Below are positions 51,291 through 61,069 of a DNA stretch of 64,000 bases, in pieces. The notes beneath the pieces were generated by a model, which made no database searches, was not told where the DNA came from, and saw only the letters and a list, made by a program, of their open reading frames with translations. Source of the stretch: JBHENC01 sp046262295 (GTDB taxonomy: Bacteria; Acidobacteriota; Blastocatellia; Pyrinomonadales; Pyrinomonadaceae); contig JBHENC010000006.1 of the NCBI GenBank assembly GCA_046262295.1, positions 260,856 through 324,855 on the forward strand. The letters are read 5' to 3'. A program made the position numbers and the translations under genes. Position 1 is the stretch's first letter, and every line of letters begins with the position of its first letter.

Positions 51291-53256
51291 TTAGATGCTA
51301 TTCACCAGATCAAGGATTCGCTGAACCTCTTTCTGCTTGTCTAAATAATCACGATAACTATTCGTTGTTTGTTTGATTAGCGTGTCATAAGTCAGATATC
51401 GAGCATTATAGGTATTGAGTACCTTCCTGTTATCTTCATCCTGATCTACGGGGAGCGGCGGCGAGCCTAATATACAAATTATTTCGATATTACGCGGATC
51501 GTTCGGGTACTTCGTTTTCAAACATTTCAGCAGTCCGTCTCGATATTTCCTAACCTGTTGGACTAATTTGAGGTTGTCGACTTTAACTTTATACTTCTTC
51601 AACTCTATGATGATGTGCTTACCAGCAGCAGTCTTATAGCGGATGTCCAGTCTCGCAGCCTTTTCTTCTCTGGTCAGTCCGGCGTTGATACCTTTGAATT
51701 CCTTCGTTAAAGTTTCTTCCATATGTTGGTTTTCATTGGCTCTTTCCCACGACGGATCCAATAGCCAAAGATGATCGAAGATGTGTTCTTGAATCACCCT
51801 CTCCTTCGATGCTGGAACTATCTGCTCGAACTTCGTAAGAACCTCGACGCGACCCTTAACGATGTGGTAGTACTCAAAAGCTTCAAGCTCATCAACACTA
51901 GCAAAGATTCGCTTCAACAAGGCGAAGTCAGATTCAGTATTCAATTTTTCGATCATACTGAGCTCGTCTTTAAGAATCAGTTTTTCAAACGCAAGGATCC
52001 CATGCCTGTAAAGTTCTTTTTTATCATCCGGCTCATCTATAGGTAGCGTCTCAATTTGCTCGAAAAGAGTGCGCGCGTGCTTCTTCCTATCTGGGCCTAA
52101 TTTGGTAAACCACTTATCAATTGCAGTATTGGCCCTAGCTTTACTCTCTGCGTCGTCACGCCTCCATTTGAGCCACTTCGTCTGAATCTGTTTGAGTATT
52201 TGTTCCTGAACATAGTTTCGTATTTTTTGGAAGCGGGGATCGTCTTCTTTCAAATTCTGACGATCACTTGTCGCCATATCAGCTTCATTATCAAGATCAA
52301 GGAAATCAGCACGTATTTCCCCTATCAGGTATTTACTGTACACCCCGCCTTCTTTTATATCTTTCAGGAGGTCTTCATGAATCAGTTTGCCCCAAGCGAG
52401 AACTATGATGGAGTTGTTGCCTTCCTCAATATTCTTCTGCTGATCGAATGTTCCTATCCAACCACTTATCTTGTAGCCCTTTTTAGCATCCAATACCCCA
52501 CTCAAATGAGTAGTTTGCAAGGCATTCTCGGAAGCGGTTTTATACTTTTCGCTGTCTTCTCCGATAGTCCATAGATACTCAATATGCTTAAAATAATCTC
52601 TGTCCTGTACTCCGATCTCTTTACCGTTGACCTTTACTGTGAACTTGTACTCTGGCCCGATGATACTGAATCGCCTAGCAAGGCGCTTTCTCAAAAACCC
52701 CTGCGTTCTCGAAATGCTTTTTCTAAGATCACTGAGCACTATCTGCGTGCCTTCGGTAATTTTGATCGTGCTTTCTTTAATGGGCTTTGGTTTATAGGAT
52801 TCTTCCTTTTTGTTGATGGATTTTTCTATATCGTCATAATTTCATTCTTAGGCCGTTTTTTTTGATTCTTCCCGTATTATCTTTCTTTACCGATGTAACT
52901 TCTATAGTTTTAGCTATTGAGAACAGGGAAAGCTTGCCGATCCCCTTTCTTCCCATTACATGTCTGTGATGTATGTGGGTTATAGGCGGCTCACGCTCCC
53001 TTCTCATGTATCCAACAGAGAGATACTTGTCGTTAAGGTCGTTTTCATCCATGCCAGTGCCATCGTCAGTGATGGTGATAGTCTTGTTTCTTTCGTCAAT
53101 ATCAATCTCGACAAGCTCTGCATCTGCATCCCATGAGTTAGCGACAGCCTCAGATATTACTGCTGGTATGTTGCTATATAAGTTGATACCCAAGTGTCTC
53201 AACGCGCTGAGAGACACCTTCAATTCATAATCAGATTTTGGAGGATTGTTGGGCAT
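51291..53256 (-). pseudogene. GHKL ATPase with C-terminal PD-(D/E)XK nuclease-like domain, frameshifted
   Basis: The first part (53256-52834) is a GHKL/Hsp90-like ATPase start: PAVISEAVANSWDADAELVE, ITDDGTGMDENDL and MGRKGIGKLSLFSIAK. It stops at 52834. The second part continues in another frame from about 52833 to 51291, with FKHIEYLWTIGEDSEKY and a C-terminal LDIRYKTAAG...HIIIELKKYKV resembling a PD-(D/E)XK nuclease core. Removing one A in the ATGAAA near 52842 joins the frames (RMNYDDIEKSINKKEESYKP). It may be a real mutation or a sequence error. Such ATPase/nuclease proteins sit next to C5 methyltransferases and Vsr in restriction islands. The 5' end overlaps dcm by 26 bases. Confidence 0.72.
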
Positions 53257-54289
53257 GGTGAAGCTCCTCTAAGTGTTTTCTTATGGTTCTTGCGATGATT
53301 CGTCCGAGACGAACGGGAACTGCATTGCCAATCTGTCTCGAAAGCGTTTTGTTAGTGACTTTGGCTCCCGGTTGGATCAACTTGTAACTGATTGGAAAGG
53401 TTTGGAACAAAGCGGCTTCTCTCAGTGAAATCGCTCGATGCTGTTCAGGATGCCCAAACCTCCCGTTGCCAAGTCCACCGCAATGTGTCGTCATAGTTGG
53501 AGAAGGTTCATCCCACTTCATGCGTCCGTACACGCTGCTGTAGCTCCGCCCTGTCGTAGCCTTGTGACAGTCGAGCACCAATTCTTCATCCCAATCTTTC
53601 CAGCCACCGCCGGGCGGCGTATTCCTAATCCGCCGTAAATTTAATTCGGAGAGACGTCTTGCTTGATGGAGGGGGTCTTTAACACTCGTCTGACCTGCTT
53701 CCAACGGTTCGAGATGTTCAATCGTATCCCGGACTGTTCGGTAATGTTTGCGAGAGTGCGTAGGCTTGATTATTTCGATCTCGCTATATTTGGAGGCGAA
53801 CAACACCAGTCGTTCACGTGTTTGAGGAATGCCATAGTCAGGGGAATATACCACGTGCGTGCTGACGAAGTAATTCTCCGCGTCCAATGCCTCTGTAAAC
53901 TCATTGTAAACTAGATGATCCTTTAACTCAGGAACATTTTCCATCGAAACTATCTCTGGTTGTACGTCCCTTATCAACTTTGCGAAGGAGCGAAGCAACT
54001 TCCATTTATCATCTTCATCTTTGCGAATCGTATAGCGAGAAAAGGGTTGACATGGTGCGCACCCGACCAAAATTTTGGTGTCACCTTTTGGATATAGCCC
54101 TATGATTTCGCCAGCCGCCATCCCTTCGACATCACGCTTGATGAAGGTGGCGCTGTTGTTCTTCTCATAAGCGTACTTACAAGTTTCATCAGCGTCTATT
54201 CCCGCGACGACGTTGAAACCTTCTTTCACGAATCCATGTGTCAGACCGCCTATACCGCAAAACAAATCTACGACCGAAGATCGTTGCAT
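53231..54289 (-). CDS. dcm: DNA (cytosine-5) methyltransferase
   Basis: A 352-residue C5 methyltransferase with the ordered motifs: VVDLFCGIGGLTHGF (I), GCAPCQPFSRY with the catalytic PCQ Cys (IV), VSMENVPEL (VI), QTRERLVLFAS (VIII) and RQIGNAVPVRLG (X). The target recognition region before motif IX (about residues 195-255) is unassigned. Its own 3' end overlaps the ATPase/nuclease gene, and vsr follows, so it forms the modification arm of a restriction-like operon. Expression would be from the AT-rich 250-base gap upstream. Confidence 0.93.
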   Translation of the reverse strand: MQRSSVVDLFCGIGGLTHGFVKEGFNVVAGIDADETCKYAYEKNNSATFIKRDVEGMAAGEIIGLYPKGDTKILVGCAPCQPFSRYTIRKDEDDKWKLLRSFAKLIRDVQPEIVSMENVPELKDHLVYNEFTEALDAENYFVSTHVVYSPDYGIPQTRERLVLFASKYSEIEIIKPTHSRKHYRTVRDTIEHLEPLEAGQTSVKDPLHQARRLSELNLRRIRNTPPGGGWKDWDEELVLDCHKATTGRSYSSVYGRMKWDEPSPTMTTHCGGLGNGRFGHPEQHRAISLREAALFQTFPISYKLIQPGAKVTNKTLSRQIGNAVPVRLGRIIARTIRKHLEELHHAQQSSKI

Positions 54290-54546
54290 AGTTGATTCCT
54301 AAAAAGGAAGGTGGACAAGCTCGAAGACCGCTTGAGTATCGAGGCATAACGGTGTGGATGTCAAGACATAAATTTGAAGCTATGTCAACCGGTTTTATAC
54401 GGCAGATTTTGAGACAGCTTATCTGTTTTCGAGGCTAAGCATTTTGCGGGCGGGTACGATTATTCGGGCAAAGCCCCTAGACGCACCTTACTCTGTTTTG
54501 AAATAGTAGCGTGAGACATCTCGCAAGGATTCATCAAAGCTCCGGT
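54290..54546. other. AT-rich gap at island boundary
   Basis: These 257 bases separate the methyltransferase operon from the polysaccharide cluster. The base composition changes here, marking the right edge of the island. ATGTCAAGACAT-type self-complementary sequence occurs near 54358. No integrase gene, tRNA or direct flanking repeat was recognised. Confidence 0.35.
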
Positions 54547-55695
54547 TTAATTGTAAAAGGAACGGAACGCTTCGACGACATGATGCTGTTGTTCCGCTTT
54601 GAGTTCGGGATAGACGGGCAGCGCCAGAGTCTCGCGCGCCGCCTGTTCCGCCGCCGGAAAATCACCCTCCCCGTAGCCTAAATACCGAAAGCATTCCTGC
54701 AAGTGAAGCGGCACGGGATAGTAAACATCCGTGCCGATTCCATTCTCCTGCAAATGCCCGCGCAACGCATCGCGGCGTCCGCCTGCAACGCGCACGATGT
54801 ATTGATTGTAAATATGGCGCACGTCCGGCCTGATGAAAGGCAACTCGACAAATTCATTTAGTCCGGCATCGTTGAAAAGCTGACGATATCTTTCGGCGTT
54901 CGCCGCGCGCGTTTCCGACCACTTGTCCAGATGCGGCAGCTTGACGCGCAGCACGGCAGCCTGCATCGCATCCAAGCGGCTATTGATGCCGATCACGCGA
55001 TGATAGTAGCGTCTTTCGCCGCCGTGAACTCGCAGCACGCGTAACTTCTCCGCCAGTTCCGCGCTGTTTGTCGAGAGCATTCCGCCATCGCCCGCGCCGC
55101 CTAAATTCTTGGAAGGATAAAAACTGAAACAGCCGATTGCGCCCATTGATCCGGCGCGACGGCTGCGCCCGCCGTTACTCTCTTCAGCGGCGGCATCGTC
55201 CGCGCCGATGGCCTGCGCCGCATCTTCGACGATTGGCAAATGATTGTGACGCGCGGCAATCTCTAAGAGAGCCGTCATGTCCGCGCACTGGCCGTAGAGA
55301 TGCACGGGCATAATGGCGCGCGTGCGCGGCGTGATAACCGCTTCGACGAGCGTTTCGTCAATATTGTACGTGCGCGGATTGATGTCAACGAAGACGGGGC
55401 GCGCGCCGAGCCGTGCGATGGCGCTTGCGGTAGCGAAGAAACTGTATGGTGTCGTGATAACTTCGTCGCCCGCACCGATGCCGAGCGCCATTAGCGCAAG
55501 CAGCAGCGCATCGGAACCGCTGGCGCAGGCGACGGCGTGCGCCGCCTGCGAATAGTCCGCGATCTCTTCTTCGAGCGCCTGCACTTCAGCGCCAAGAATA
55601 AACTGTTGTGACTCCATCACGCGATCAACTGCCGCGCGCATCTCATCGCGCAGCTCCGCATACTGCGCATGAAGATCGAGCAGCGGAACTTTCAT
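54547..55695 (-). CDS. DegT/DnrJ/EryC1-family sugar aminotransferase
   Basis: A PLP-dependent nucleotide-sugar aminotransferase of 382 residues. FILGAEVQALEEEIADY, HAVACASGSDALLLAL, MPVHLYGQ, VEDAAQAIGA and the PLP-lysine segment CFSFYPSKNLGGAGDGGML are typical. The ATG at 55695 gives the family-like N-terminus MKVPLLDLHAQY; an ATG at 55728 is possible. It is a paralogue of the gene at 56902, so it may amino-modify a different keto-sugar. It ends the polysaccharide cluster at the island edge. Confidence 0.87.
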   Translation of the reverse strand: MKVPLLDLHAQYAELRDEMRAAVDRVMESQQFILGAEVQALEEEIADYSQAAHAVACASGSDALLLALMALGIGAGDEVITTPYSFFATASAIARLGARPVFVDINPRTYNIDETLVEAVITPRTRAIMPVHLYGQCADMTALLEIAARHNHLPIVEDAAQAIGADDAAAEESNGGRSRRAGSMGAIGCFSFYPSKNLGGAGDGGMLSTNSAELAEKLRVLRVHGGERRYYHRVIGINSRLDAMQAAVLRVKLPHLDKWSETRAANAERYRQLFNDAGLNEFVELPFIRPDVRHIYNQYIVRVAGGRRDALRGHLQENGIGTDVYYPVPLHLQECFRYLGYGEGDFPAAEQAARETLALPVYPELKAEQQHHVVEAFRSFYN

Positions 55696-55809
55696 CGTCG
55701 AAACATTGAGTGTAGGTGCGGTAGACATCTTAAACTTAAATCGCCTTCTGAATTGCGCGCGAAGAATCTGCAGCATCGGACGCAAATAATATCGAGAGTG
55801 GAATGCCGT

Positions 55810-56862
55810 TTAGTAAGAGAGTTTGACTAAACGCCCGCCCTCGTTGATTGATTGCTGCGCGGCATCGAGGAGGCGCACGACGCGAAAGCCCGCCTGCCCG
55901 TCGGTCAACGCGGGACGCGACTCTTTGATTGAGGACAGGAATTCTTCGCAAACGTAGCGCAACGCTTCGGTGTGATCCAGCTTCGGAACCCACACGTCGC
56001 CCGTGCGATAACTGACAAGCGTTTCATAGGCCGCCTCTTTGTCCCGCTCGTCTTCGCTGCGAATCGTCGTCGTGACGCCTTTATCGTAGACGCGAATCTT
56101 TTCGGTCGGCTCGATGTCGTCGTAGACGATCATCTGGCGGCTTCCGGCGATTAATGTGCGGCGGATTTTGACGGGCGAGAGCCAGTTGAAATGAAAGTGC
56201 GCGATGAAAGAATCATCGAACTGAAGCATCAGGTACGCGATGTTTTCGATGCCCGGCTCGACGTGGCAACTGCCGGTTGCGGTCAAAGCAATGGGCTGAC
56301 GATCAATCAGAAAATCCATAATGGAAAGATCGTGCGGCGCTAAATCCCAGACGACGTTGATATCACGTTGAAAGAGTCCCAGATTGATTCGCACCGAATC
56401 GAAGTAAAGCAACTCGCCCAAATCTCCGCTCTCGACCATCTCTTTGATTTTACGCACCGCACCCGTATAAACGAACGTGTGGTCAACCATCAAGGTTAGC
56501 TTCTCGCGCGCGGCGAGTTCGATTAATTGTTCGGCTTCGCGCACATCGGCGGTGAAGGGCTTTTCGATTAGTACGTGCTTGCCTGCCCTTAATGCTTCGC
56601 TCGCAAGTTTGTAGTGCGTTGCGACGGGCGTGGCGATAACCACCGCGTCGAGATTCGGGTCGTCGAGAAGTCGTCGGTAGTCGGTTGTCGCTTCAGCGAA
56701 AGAATAACGCCGCTTGACGGACTCCAAACGCTTTTCGTCCTGATCGCACATCCAGCGCAGTTCCGCCGCTTCGTTTTCGACGAAGTTGCGCAACAAATTC
56801 GGCCCCCAGTAGCCGCAACCGATTACGCCGACGGTGGTAGTAGTTTTCCTCGCGCTGCTCAT
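55810..56862 (-). CDS. Gfo/Idh/MocA-family sugar dehydrogenase
   Basis: A 350-residue NAD(P)-dependent oxidoreductase. The nucleotide-binding VGVIGCGYWGPNLLRNF at the N-terminus, LDAVVIATPVATHY and KHVLIEKPFT with the conserved EKP are visible. VDHTFVYTGAVRKIKEMV and NVVWDLAPHDLSIMDFLI resemble WlbA/WbpB-type dehydrogenases. With the aminotransferase and hexapeptide acetyltransferase next to it, it probably oxidises the C3 position of a UDP-GlcNAc-uronic acid. The pathway is inferred from the set of three genes. Confidence 0.85.
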   Translation of the reverse strand: MSSARKTTTTVGVIGCGYWGPNLLRNFVENEAAELRWMCDQDEKRLESVKRRYSFAEATTDYRRLLDDPNLDAVVIATPVATHYKLASEALRAGKHVLIEKPFTADVREAEQLIELAAREKLTLMVDHTFVYTGAVRKIKEMVESGDLGELLYFDSVRINLGLFQRDINVVWDLAPHDLSIMDFLIDRQPIALTATGSCHVEPGIENIAYLMLQFDDSFIAHFHFNWLSPVKIRRTLIAGSRQMIVYDDIEPTEKIRVYDKGVTTTIRSEDERDKEAAYETLVSYRTGDVWVPKLDHTEALRYVCEEFLSSIKESRPALTDGQAGFRVVRLLDAAQQSINEGGRLVKLSY

Positions 56863-56901
56863 CTTGGTGAAATCTTTTGTTGCTGCACTATCGCTACGGC
56901 T

Positions 56902-58020
56902 TTACGATTTGTGCTGCGCCGCGTGGATGCTTTGCCGACACGCCTGCGCGACTGTTTCGATCTGCTCGCGCGTCAGTTCAGGGAACATCGGCAACGACAG
57001 CACGCGCGCCGCCTGCTGCTCGGACTGCGGAAAGTCTCCGGCCTTGTGTTGCCGCGAAGCATACGCGGGCTGCAAGTGAATCGGCAAGGGATAGTGAATG
57101 CCGGTTTGCACACCGGCGGCCGTTAACTCCTTTTGCAACTGATCGCGTGCTTCCGTTTGCACAACGTAAAGATGATAGATGTGGCGAGCATAAGGCATCT
57201 CGTGCGGCAACACCAGATTGGTTCCCCCTAACAGCTCGTTGTAATGCGCGGCGTGAACACGTCGCAGCGTGTTCCATTGATCTAAATGGCGAAGTTTGAC
57301 GCCGAGCACTGCGCCCTGTATGCCTTCGAGCCGGAAATTGTAGCCGATGATTTCATGCACGTATTTGCGCTGTGAGCCGTGTTCGCGCAACAGCCGGACG
57401 CGGCGCGCGATGCTTTCATCATTGGTGACGACCGCGCCGCCTTCGCCGTATGCGCCCAAGTTCTTTCCCGGATAAAAACTGAAACATCCGGCGTGGCCGA
57501 GCGCGCCGACCCGCCGCCCTTTGTACTGCGCGCCGTGCGCCTGCGCCGCATCTTCGACGATCAAAAGATTGTGATGTTCGGCAATCTCTAAAAGCGGATC
57601 GAGGTCTGCGGCCTGCCCGTAGAGATGCACGGGCATGATGGCGCGCGTGCGTGGCGTGATCGCGGCTTTCGCCTGAGCGACATCAATCGTGTAAGAGACA
57701 GGATCGGCATCAACGAAGACGGGCGTCGCCCCGGCGGTGGAGACGGCTTCGGCGGTGGCGAAGAAAGAGTTGGCGGGCACAATTACTTCATCGCCCGCGC
57801 CGATTCCGGCAGCCATCAACGCCAATTGAATCGCCGCCGTACCGCTATTGACACCGATGCAAAACTTCGCGCCGACGTATTCCGCAAAAGCCGCCTCGAA
57901 AGCTTCGACTTCGCGCCCGAGCACAAAACTCGAATTTGCCAGCACGCGCGCGATGCCCGCATCAATCTCTTCTTTGATGGATTGGTATTGGATGTGCAGA
58001 TTAACAAAGGGAACAGTCAT
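56902..58020 (-). CDS. DegT/DnrJ/EryC1-family aminotransferase (WbpE/WlbC-like)
   Basis: A 372-residue PLP-dependent aminotransferase with FEAAFAEYVGAKFCIGVNSG, IMPVHLYGQAADL, VEDAAQAHGAQYKG and the PLP-lysine segment CFSFYPGKNLGAYGEGG. It starts MTVPFVNLHIQYQS. In WbpB/WbpE/WbpD-like pathways this enzyme transfers an amino group to the 3-keto sugar made by the neighbouring dehydrogenase. It lies between that gene and the acetyltransferase, with gaps of 39 and 18 bases. Confidence 0.88.
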   Translation of the reverse strand: MTVPFVNLHIQYQSIKEEIDAGIARVLANSSFVLGREVEAFEAAFAEYVGAKFCIGVNSGTAAIQLALMAAGIGAGDEVIVPANSFFATAEAVSTAGATPVFVDADPVSYTIDVAQAKAAITPRTRAIMPVHLYGQAADLDPLLEIAEHHNLLIVEDAAQAHGAQYKGRRVGALGHAGCFSFYPGKNLGAYGEGGAVVTNDESIARRVRLLREHGSQRKYVHEIIGYNFRLEGIQGAVLGVKLRHLDQWNTLRRVHAAHYNELLGGTNLVLPHEMPYARHIYHLYVVQTEARDQLQKELTAAGVQTGIHYPLPIHLQPAYASRQHKAGDFPQSEQQAARVLSLPMFPELTREQIETVAQACRQSIHAAQHKS

Positions 58021-58038
58021 GGTGTCGTGGGGCTGCTC

Positions 58039-58572
58039 CTATTGTTGATAGTTGGCTTCATTGAGCGTGGCGGCAATCGCATTTTCGTCGTTTGCCGCGG
58101 CGGTTCGCAAAAGGCGCGCGGGATTGCCTGCGACGATAGCGTTTGCCGGGACGTTCTTTGTCACGACCGCACCGGCTCCGACAATCGCGCTCTCGCCGAT
58201 CTCTATGCCCGCGAGAATAATCGCGCCCGTGCCGATTGAAGCGCCGCGCCGCACAAGTGTCGGGATTACCTGCCAGTCTGTTTCGGTTTGCAATGCGCCG
58301 GTGTGTGAAGTGGCGCGCGGAAACTTGTCGTTAATAAAGTTGACGTTGTGGCCGACGAAGACTTCATCTTCGATGCACACGCCTTCGCAGATAAAGGTGT
58401 GGCTGGAAATTTTGCAGTTGCGCCCGATACGCGCGCCCTTCTGGATTTCAACGAACGAGCCGATCTTCGTCGCCTCGCCGATCTCGCAGCCGTATAGATT
58501 AACGAAATTATAAATTGCCACATCGCGGCCGAGTTTGACGTCAGCCGCGATACAGCAAAAGTCGCCGCGCAT
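58039..58572 (-). CDS. Hexapeptide-repeat N-acetyltransferase (WbpD/WlbB-like)
   Basis: A 177-residue left-handed beta-helix acetyltransferase built of hexapeptide repeats (KLGRDVAIYNFVNLYG, IGRNCKISSHTFIC, IGTGAIILAGIEIG, IVGAGAVVTKNVP). The C-terminal IVAGNPARLLR is typical. It would acetylate the C3 amino group of the nucleotide sugar in a UDP-2,3-diacetamido sugar pathway. The start overlaps the wzc stop by one base (TAATG). Confidence 0.88.
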   Translation of the reverse strand: MRGDFCCIAADVKLGRDVAIYNFVNLYGCEIGEATKIGSFVEIQKGARIGRNCKISSHTFICEGVCIEDEVFVGHNVNFINDKFPRATSHTGALQTETDWQVIPTLVRRGASIGTGAIILAGIEIGESAIVGAGAVVTKNVPANAIVAGNPARLLRTAAANDENAIAATLNEANYQQ

Positions 58573-60962
58573 TATCTCTGCCCGCCCGCCGGCGTAGCGT
58601 CAGGCGCATCGTCGCCCTCTTCGTCGGTTGACGAATAATAGGCTGAATAGTAGCCGTTATAGTAATACTCCTGCGACTCCAGCTTCACGTTGTTGAGCAC
58701 GACGCCGAAGATGTGTGCGCCGACATCCGTCAATTGCTGTCGGGCACGGCGTACCACCGCGCGCGAACTGCGTCCGCTGTGAACTACCAGCATCACGCCG
58801 TCAACGAGCGTCGAGAGCACGGACGCATCCGTAAACGAAATGGCGGGCGGCGAATCAATAATGATGTGCGTGAATCGCTCGCCGAGCGCGTTGATGAGAC
58901 GGCGCATTTCGTCGGAGCCGAGCAATTCCGCAGGGTTTGGCGGAACCGGCCCGGAGGTTAGAACCTTCAGATTCGGCAGCTTGTCGTAAGCGTGCAAGAG
59001 CGCATCCAAATCTTTCTCGCCGGAAAGATAGTTGGTGATGCCGCTGGAGTTCGGCATATTAAAGTGCGCGTGAATGCGCGGACGGCGCAAATCGCAATCT
59101 ACGATCAGAACTTCTGCGCCGGTTTGCGCGAGCATCACGGCGGTATTGACGGCGGTCGTCGTTTTGCCTTCGGACGGCTGGCTCGATGTCACCAGAACGG
59201 TCTTCGGCGGCTGCCCGGCGGACGACAACAGAAGCGATGTTCGCAAGTGCCTGTACGCTTCGGCGACGGGCGAACGCGCCTCGTTAATCAAAGCGAGCGC
59301 CGTTGTTCCGCTCTGTTCATCGGGAGCAGATGCCCGTCTGCCTCTTAAGCGTAAACGCTGCTCGGTGTGCGTTGAAGGAATCAACGCTAGTGCGGGCAAA
59401 TGCAGATAGCGATCAACATCCTCTATTGTCTTCAGCGTATCGTCGAGGTAATCGAGCAGGAAGGCGATGCCGACGCCCGCCGCCAGCGACAGCAATAGGG
59501 CGATGATGATGTTGCGCGCCCGCTGCGGGCCGATTGGCTCGACCGGCACGCGGCTGTATGACGACACGCTGACGTTATTCGGGCGATCATTCCCCGTGAT
59601 TTGTAATTCGCGGTAACGCTGAAGCAGTGTGTTGTAATACTGCTTGTTGGTTTCCAAATCCTGCGTGATGGCACTGATTTGCAGTTCGTCCTGAGTCTGT
59701 TTCGAGTTGACGCCTATTTGCTCGCTATAGGCTTGCTTTAACATATTCTCGCGCGACAGCGCCGATTGGTAGCGCGTCTTCAATCCGGAGATAACTTCGA
59801 GCGGAGCTTTCTTCAAAGACTCGTCAATTTTTTTAATTTGCTCGTCAATTTTTTTAACAGCAGGCCATTCCGGTGTATATGTAACGAGCAACTCCTGACG
59901 CTTCTCAATCAGCAAATCGTGTCTTTCACGCAACGCTTGCGCGCGTTTGTCCTCTTGAATTTCAGGAATCGAATACACGTCCGATGCTTTCGCCGCACCT
60001 TCGTAAAGAGCCTGTTTCTCCTTGCGGGCATTTTCGGCTTCAAGCAATTGCGCGCTTATCCTCCCCAGACGATCCGCCGCAAGGTTGGCTCCGGGCGCGG
60101 TCGTGAGCGGCAGGTTGTGATTTTTGGCGTAATTGAAACGCGTCTCCTGCCCTTGCTTGATTTTGAATTGCAGATCGGCAATCTCTTTAGCCAGCAGGTC
60201 TGACGCTTTGGCGGAACCGGACGTCATGCGGTCGAAATTATTATAGACGAAGACATCCGCCAGCGTATTGACGATCTTCTGTGCGAGTTCGGGGTCTGTA
60301 TGTTGATAATGGAGCGTGACGATATTGGTGAGAGGTAATGGTTCGACCGAGAGACCATTAGCGATGGCATCTTCGTAGGGTTCCAGGCTCAGCAGCTCCT
60401 CGGACGACAATTGCTGTCCGGCGACTTGATCTCCGCTGACCACAGGGATGTTCGCGCCAACTGCCGGGGCGGTAGGCTTAACGGCCTTATCGCCCTTAAA
60501 GATTCTGCGCAGTGAAGCGACGATGCCTGTTTGCGCTTGCCCGCCCAGAAATGCCGGATTGTTTTGCAAGTCAAGCGTGAGCACCACCTGACGCGCCAAT
60601 TGCGGGTTCTCTAATAATTGAAGCTGCGTGTTCCAGAATTTCGGATCGCTCTGCGCGTTGATGATTACACCTTGAGTTTGCAACACGCTCTTCTGCTGCT
60701 CTTCAATCAGAACTGAAGTCTTTGCTTCGTAAATCGACGGCAGCCGGTACATCTGTATCGTCACAAGTGATGTAACGATGAGCACAAGACTAAGAATTAG
60801 CCACTTGCGCTTAAGTATCACCTGCATATAATCGCGCAGGTGCGTCGTCGTCTCGATCAGAGACGATCCGTAGGCCTTCTGTTGCGTGAGTTCGCGCAGC
60901 GGGCGATCAAGCGCCCGCTCACCGGCGGGCAGCGGAAGCAAGCGATTATCTTCAGATATCAT
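58572..60962 (-). CDS. Polysaccharide co-polymerase / BY-kinase (Wzc-like)
   Basis: A 796-residue inner-membrane protein controlling chain length and export. The N-terminal helix RKWLILSLVLIVTSLVTIQM starts a Wzz domain, with a long coiled-coil periplasmic region and a second helix (NIIIALLLSLAAGVGIAFLLDYL). The cytoplasmic tyrosine kinase follows, with Walker A SSQPSEGKTTTAV, Walker A' EVLIVDCDLRRPR and Walker B IIIDSPP. The C-terminus has a Tyr cluster (EYYYNGYYSAYYSS) for autophosphorylation. The ATG at 60962 is chosen because earlier codons look noncoding. Confidence 0.93.
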   Translation of the reverse strand: MISEDNRLLPLPAGERALDRPLRELTQQKAYGSSLIETTTHLRDYMQVILKRKWLILSLVLIVTSLVTIQMYRLPSIYEAKTSVLIEEQQKSVLQTQGVIINAQSDPKFWNTQLQLLENPQLARQVVLTLDLQNNPAFLGGQAQTGIVASLRRIFKGDKAVKPTAPAVGANIPVVSGDQVAGQQLSSEELLSLEPYEDAIANGLSVEPLPLTNIVTLHYQHTDPELAQKIVNTLADVFVYNNFDRMTSGSAKASDLLAKEIADLQFKIKQGQETRFNYAKNHNLPLTTAPGANLAADRLGRISAQLLEAENARKEKQALYEGAAKASDVYSIPEIQEDKRAQALRERHDLLIEKRQELLVTYTPEWPAVKKIDEQIKKIDESLKKAPLEVISGLKTRYQSALSRENMLKQAYSEQIGVNSKQTQDELQISAITQDLETNKQYYNTLLQRYRELQITGNDRPNNVSVSSYSRVPVEPIGPQRARNIIIALLLSLAAGVGIAFLLDYLDDTLKTIEDVDRYLHLPALALIPSTHTEQRLRLRGRRASAPDEQSGTTALALINEARSPVAEAYRHLRTSLLLSSAGQPPKTVLVTSSQPSEGKTTTAVNTAVMLAQTGAEVLIVDCDLRRPRIHAHFNMPNSSGITNYLSGEKDLDALLHAYDKLPNLKVLTSGPVPPNPAELLGSDEMRRLINALGERFTHIIIDSPPAISFTDASVLSTLVDGVMLVVHSGRSSRAVVRRARQQLTDVGAHIFGVVLNNVKLESQEYYYNGYYSAYYSSTDEEGDDAPDATPAGGQR

Positions 60963-61069
60963 AACATTCAAATCCCAGAGCAAATATAATTCGGAGGATG
61001 TCGGGCGTCGGCAACAAAGTATAATAGCAGAGACCAGCAGTATGACAAGCCGCCTGAAGCACTTACAAC

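Noticed and set aside
54290..54546. A tRNA or attachment site at the right edge of the AT-rich island
   Set aside because: A short GGGC...GCCC element near 54470 is present, but no cloverleaf or T-loop signature was found, and no flanking direct repeat was recognised near 49600.
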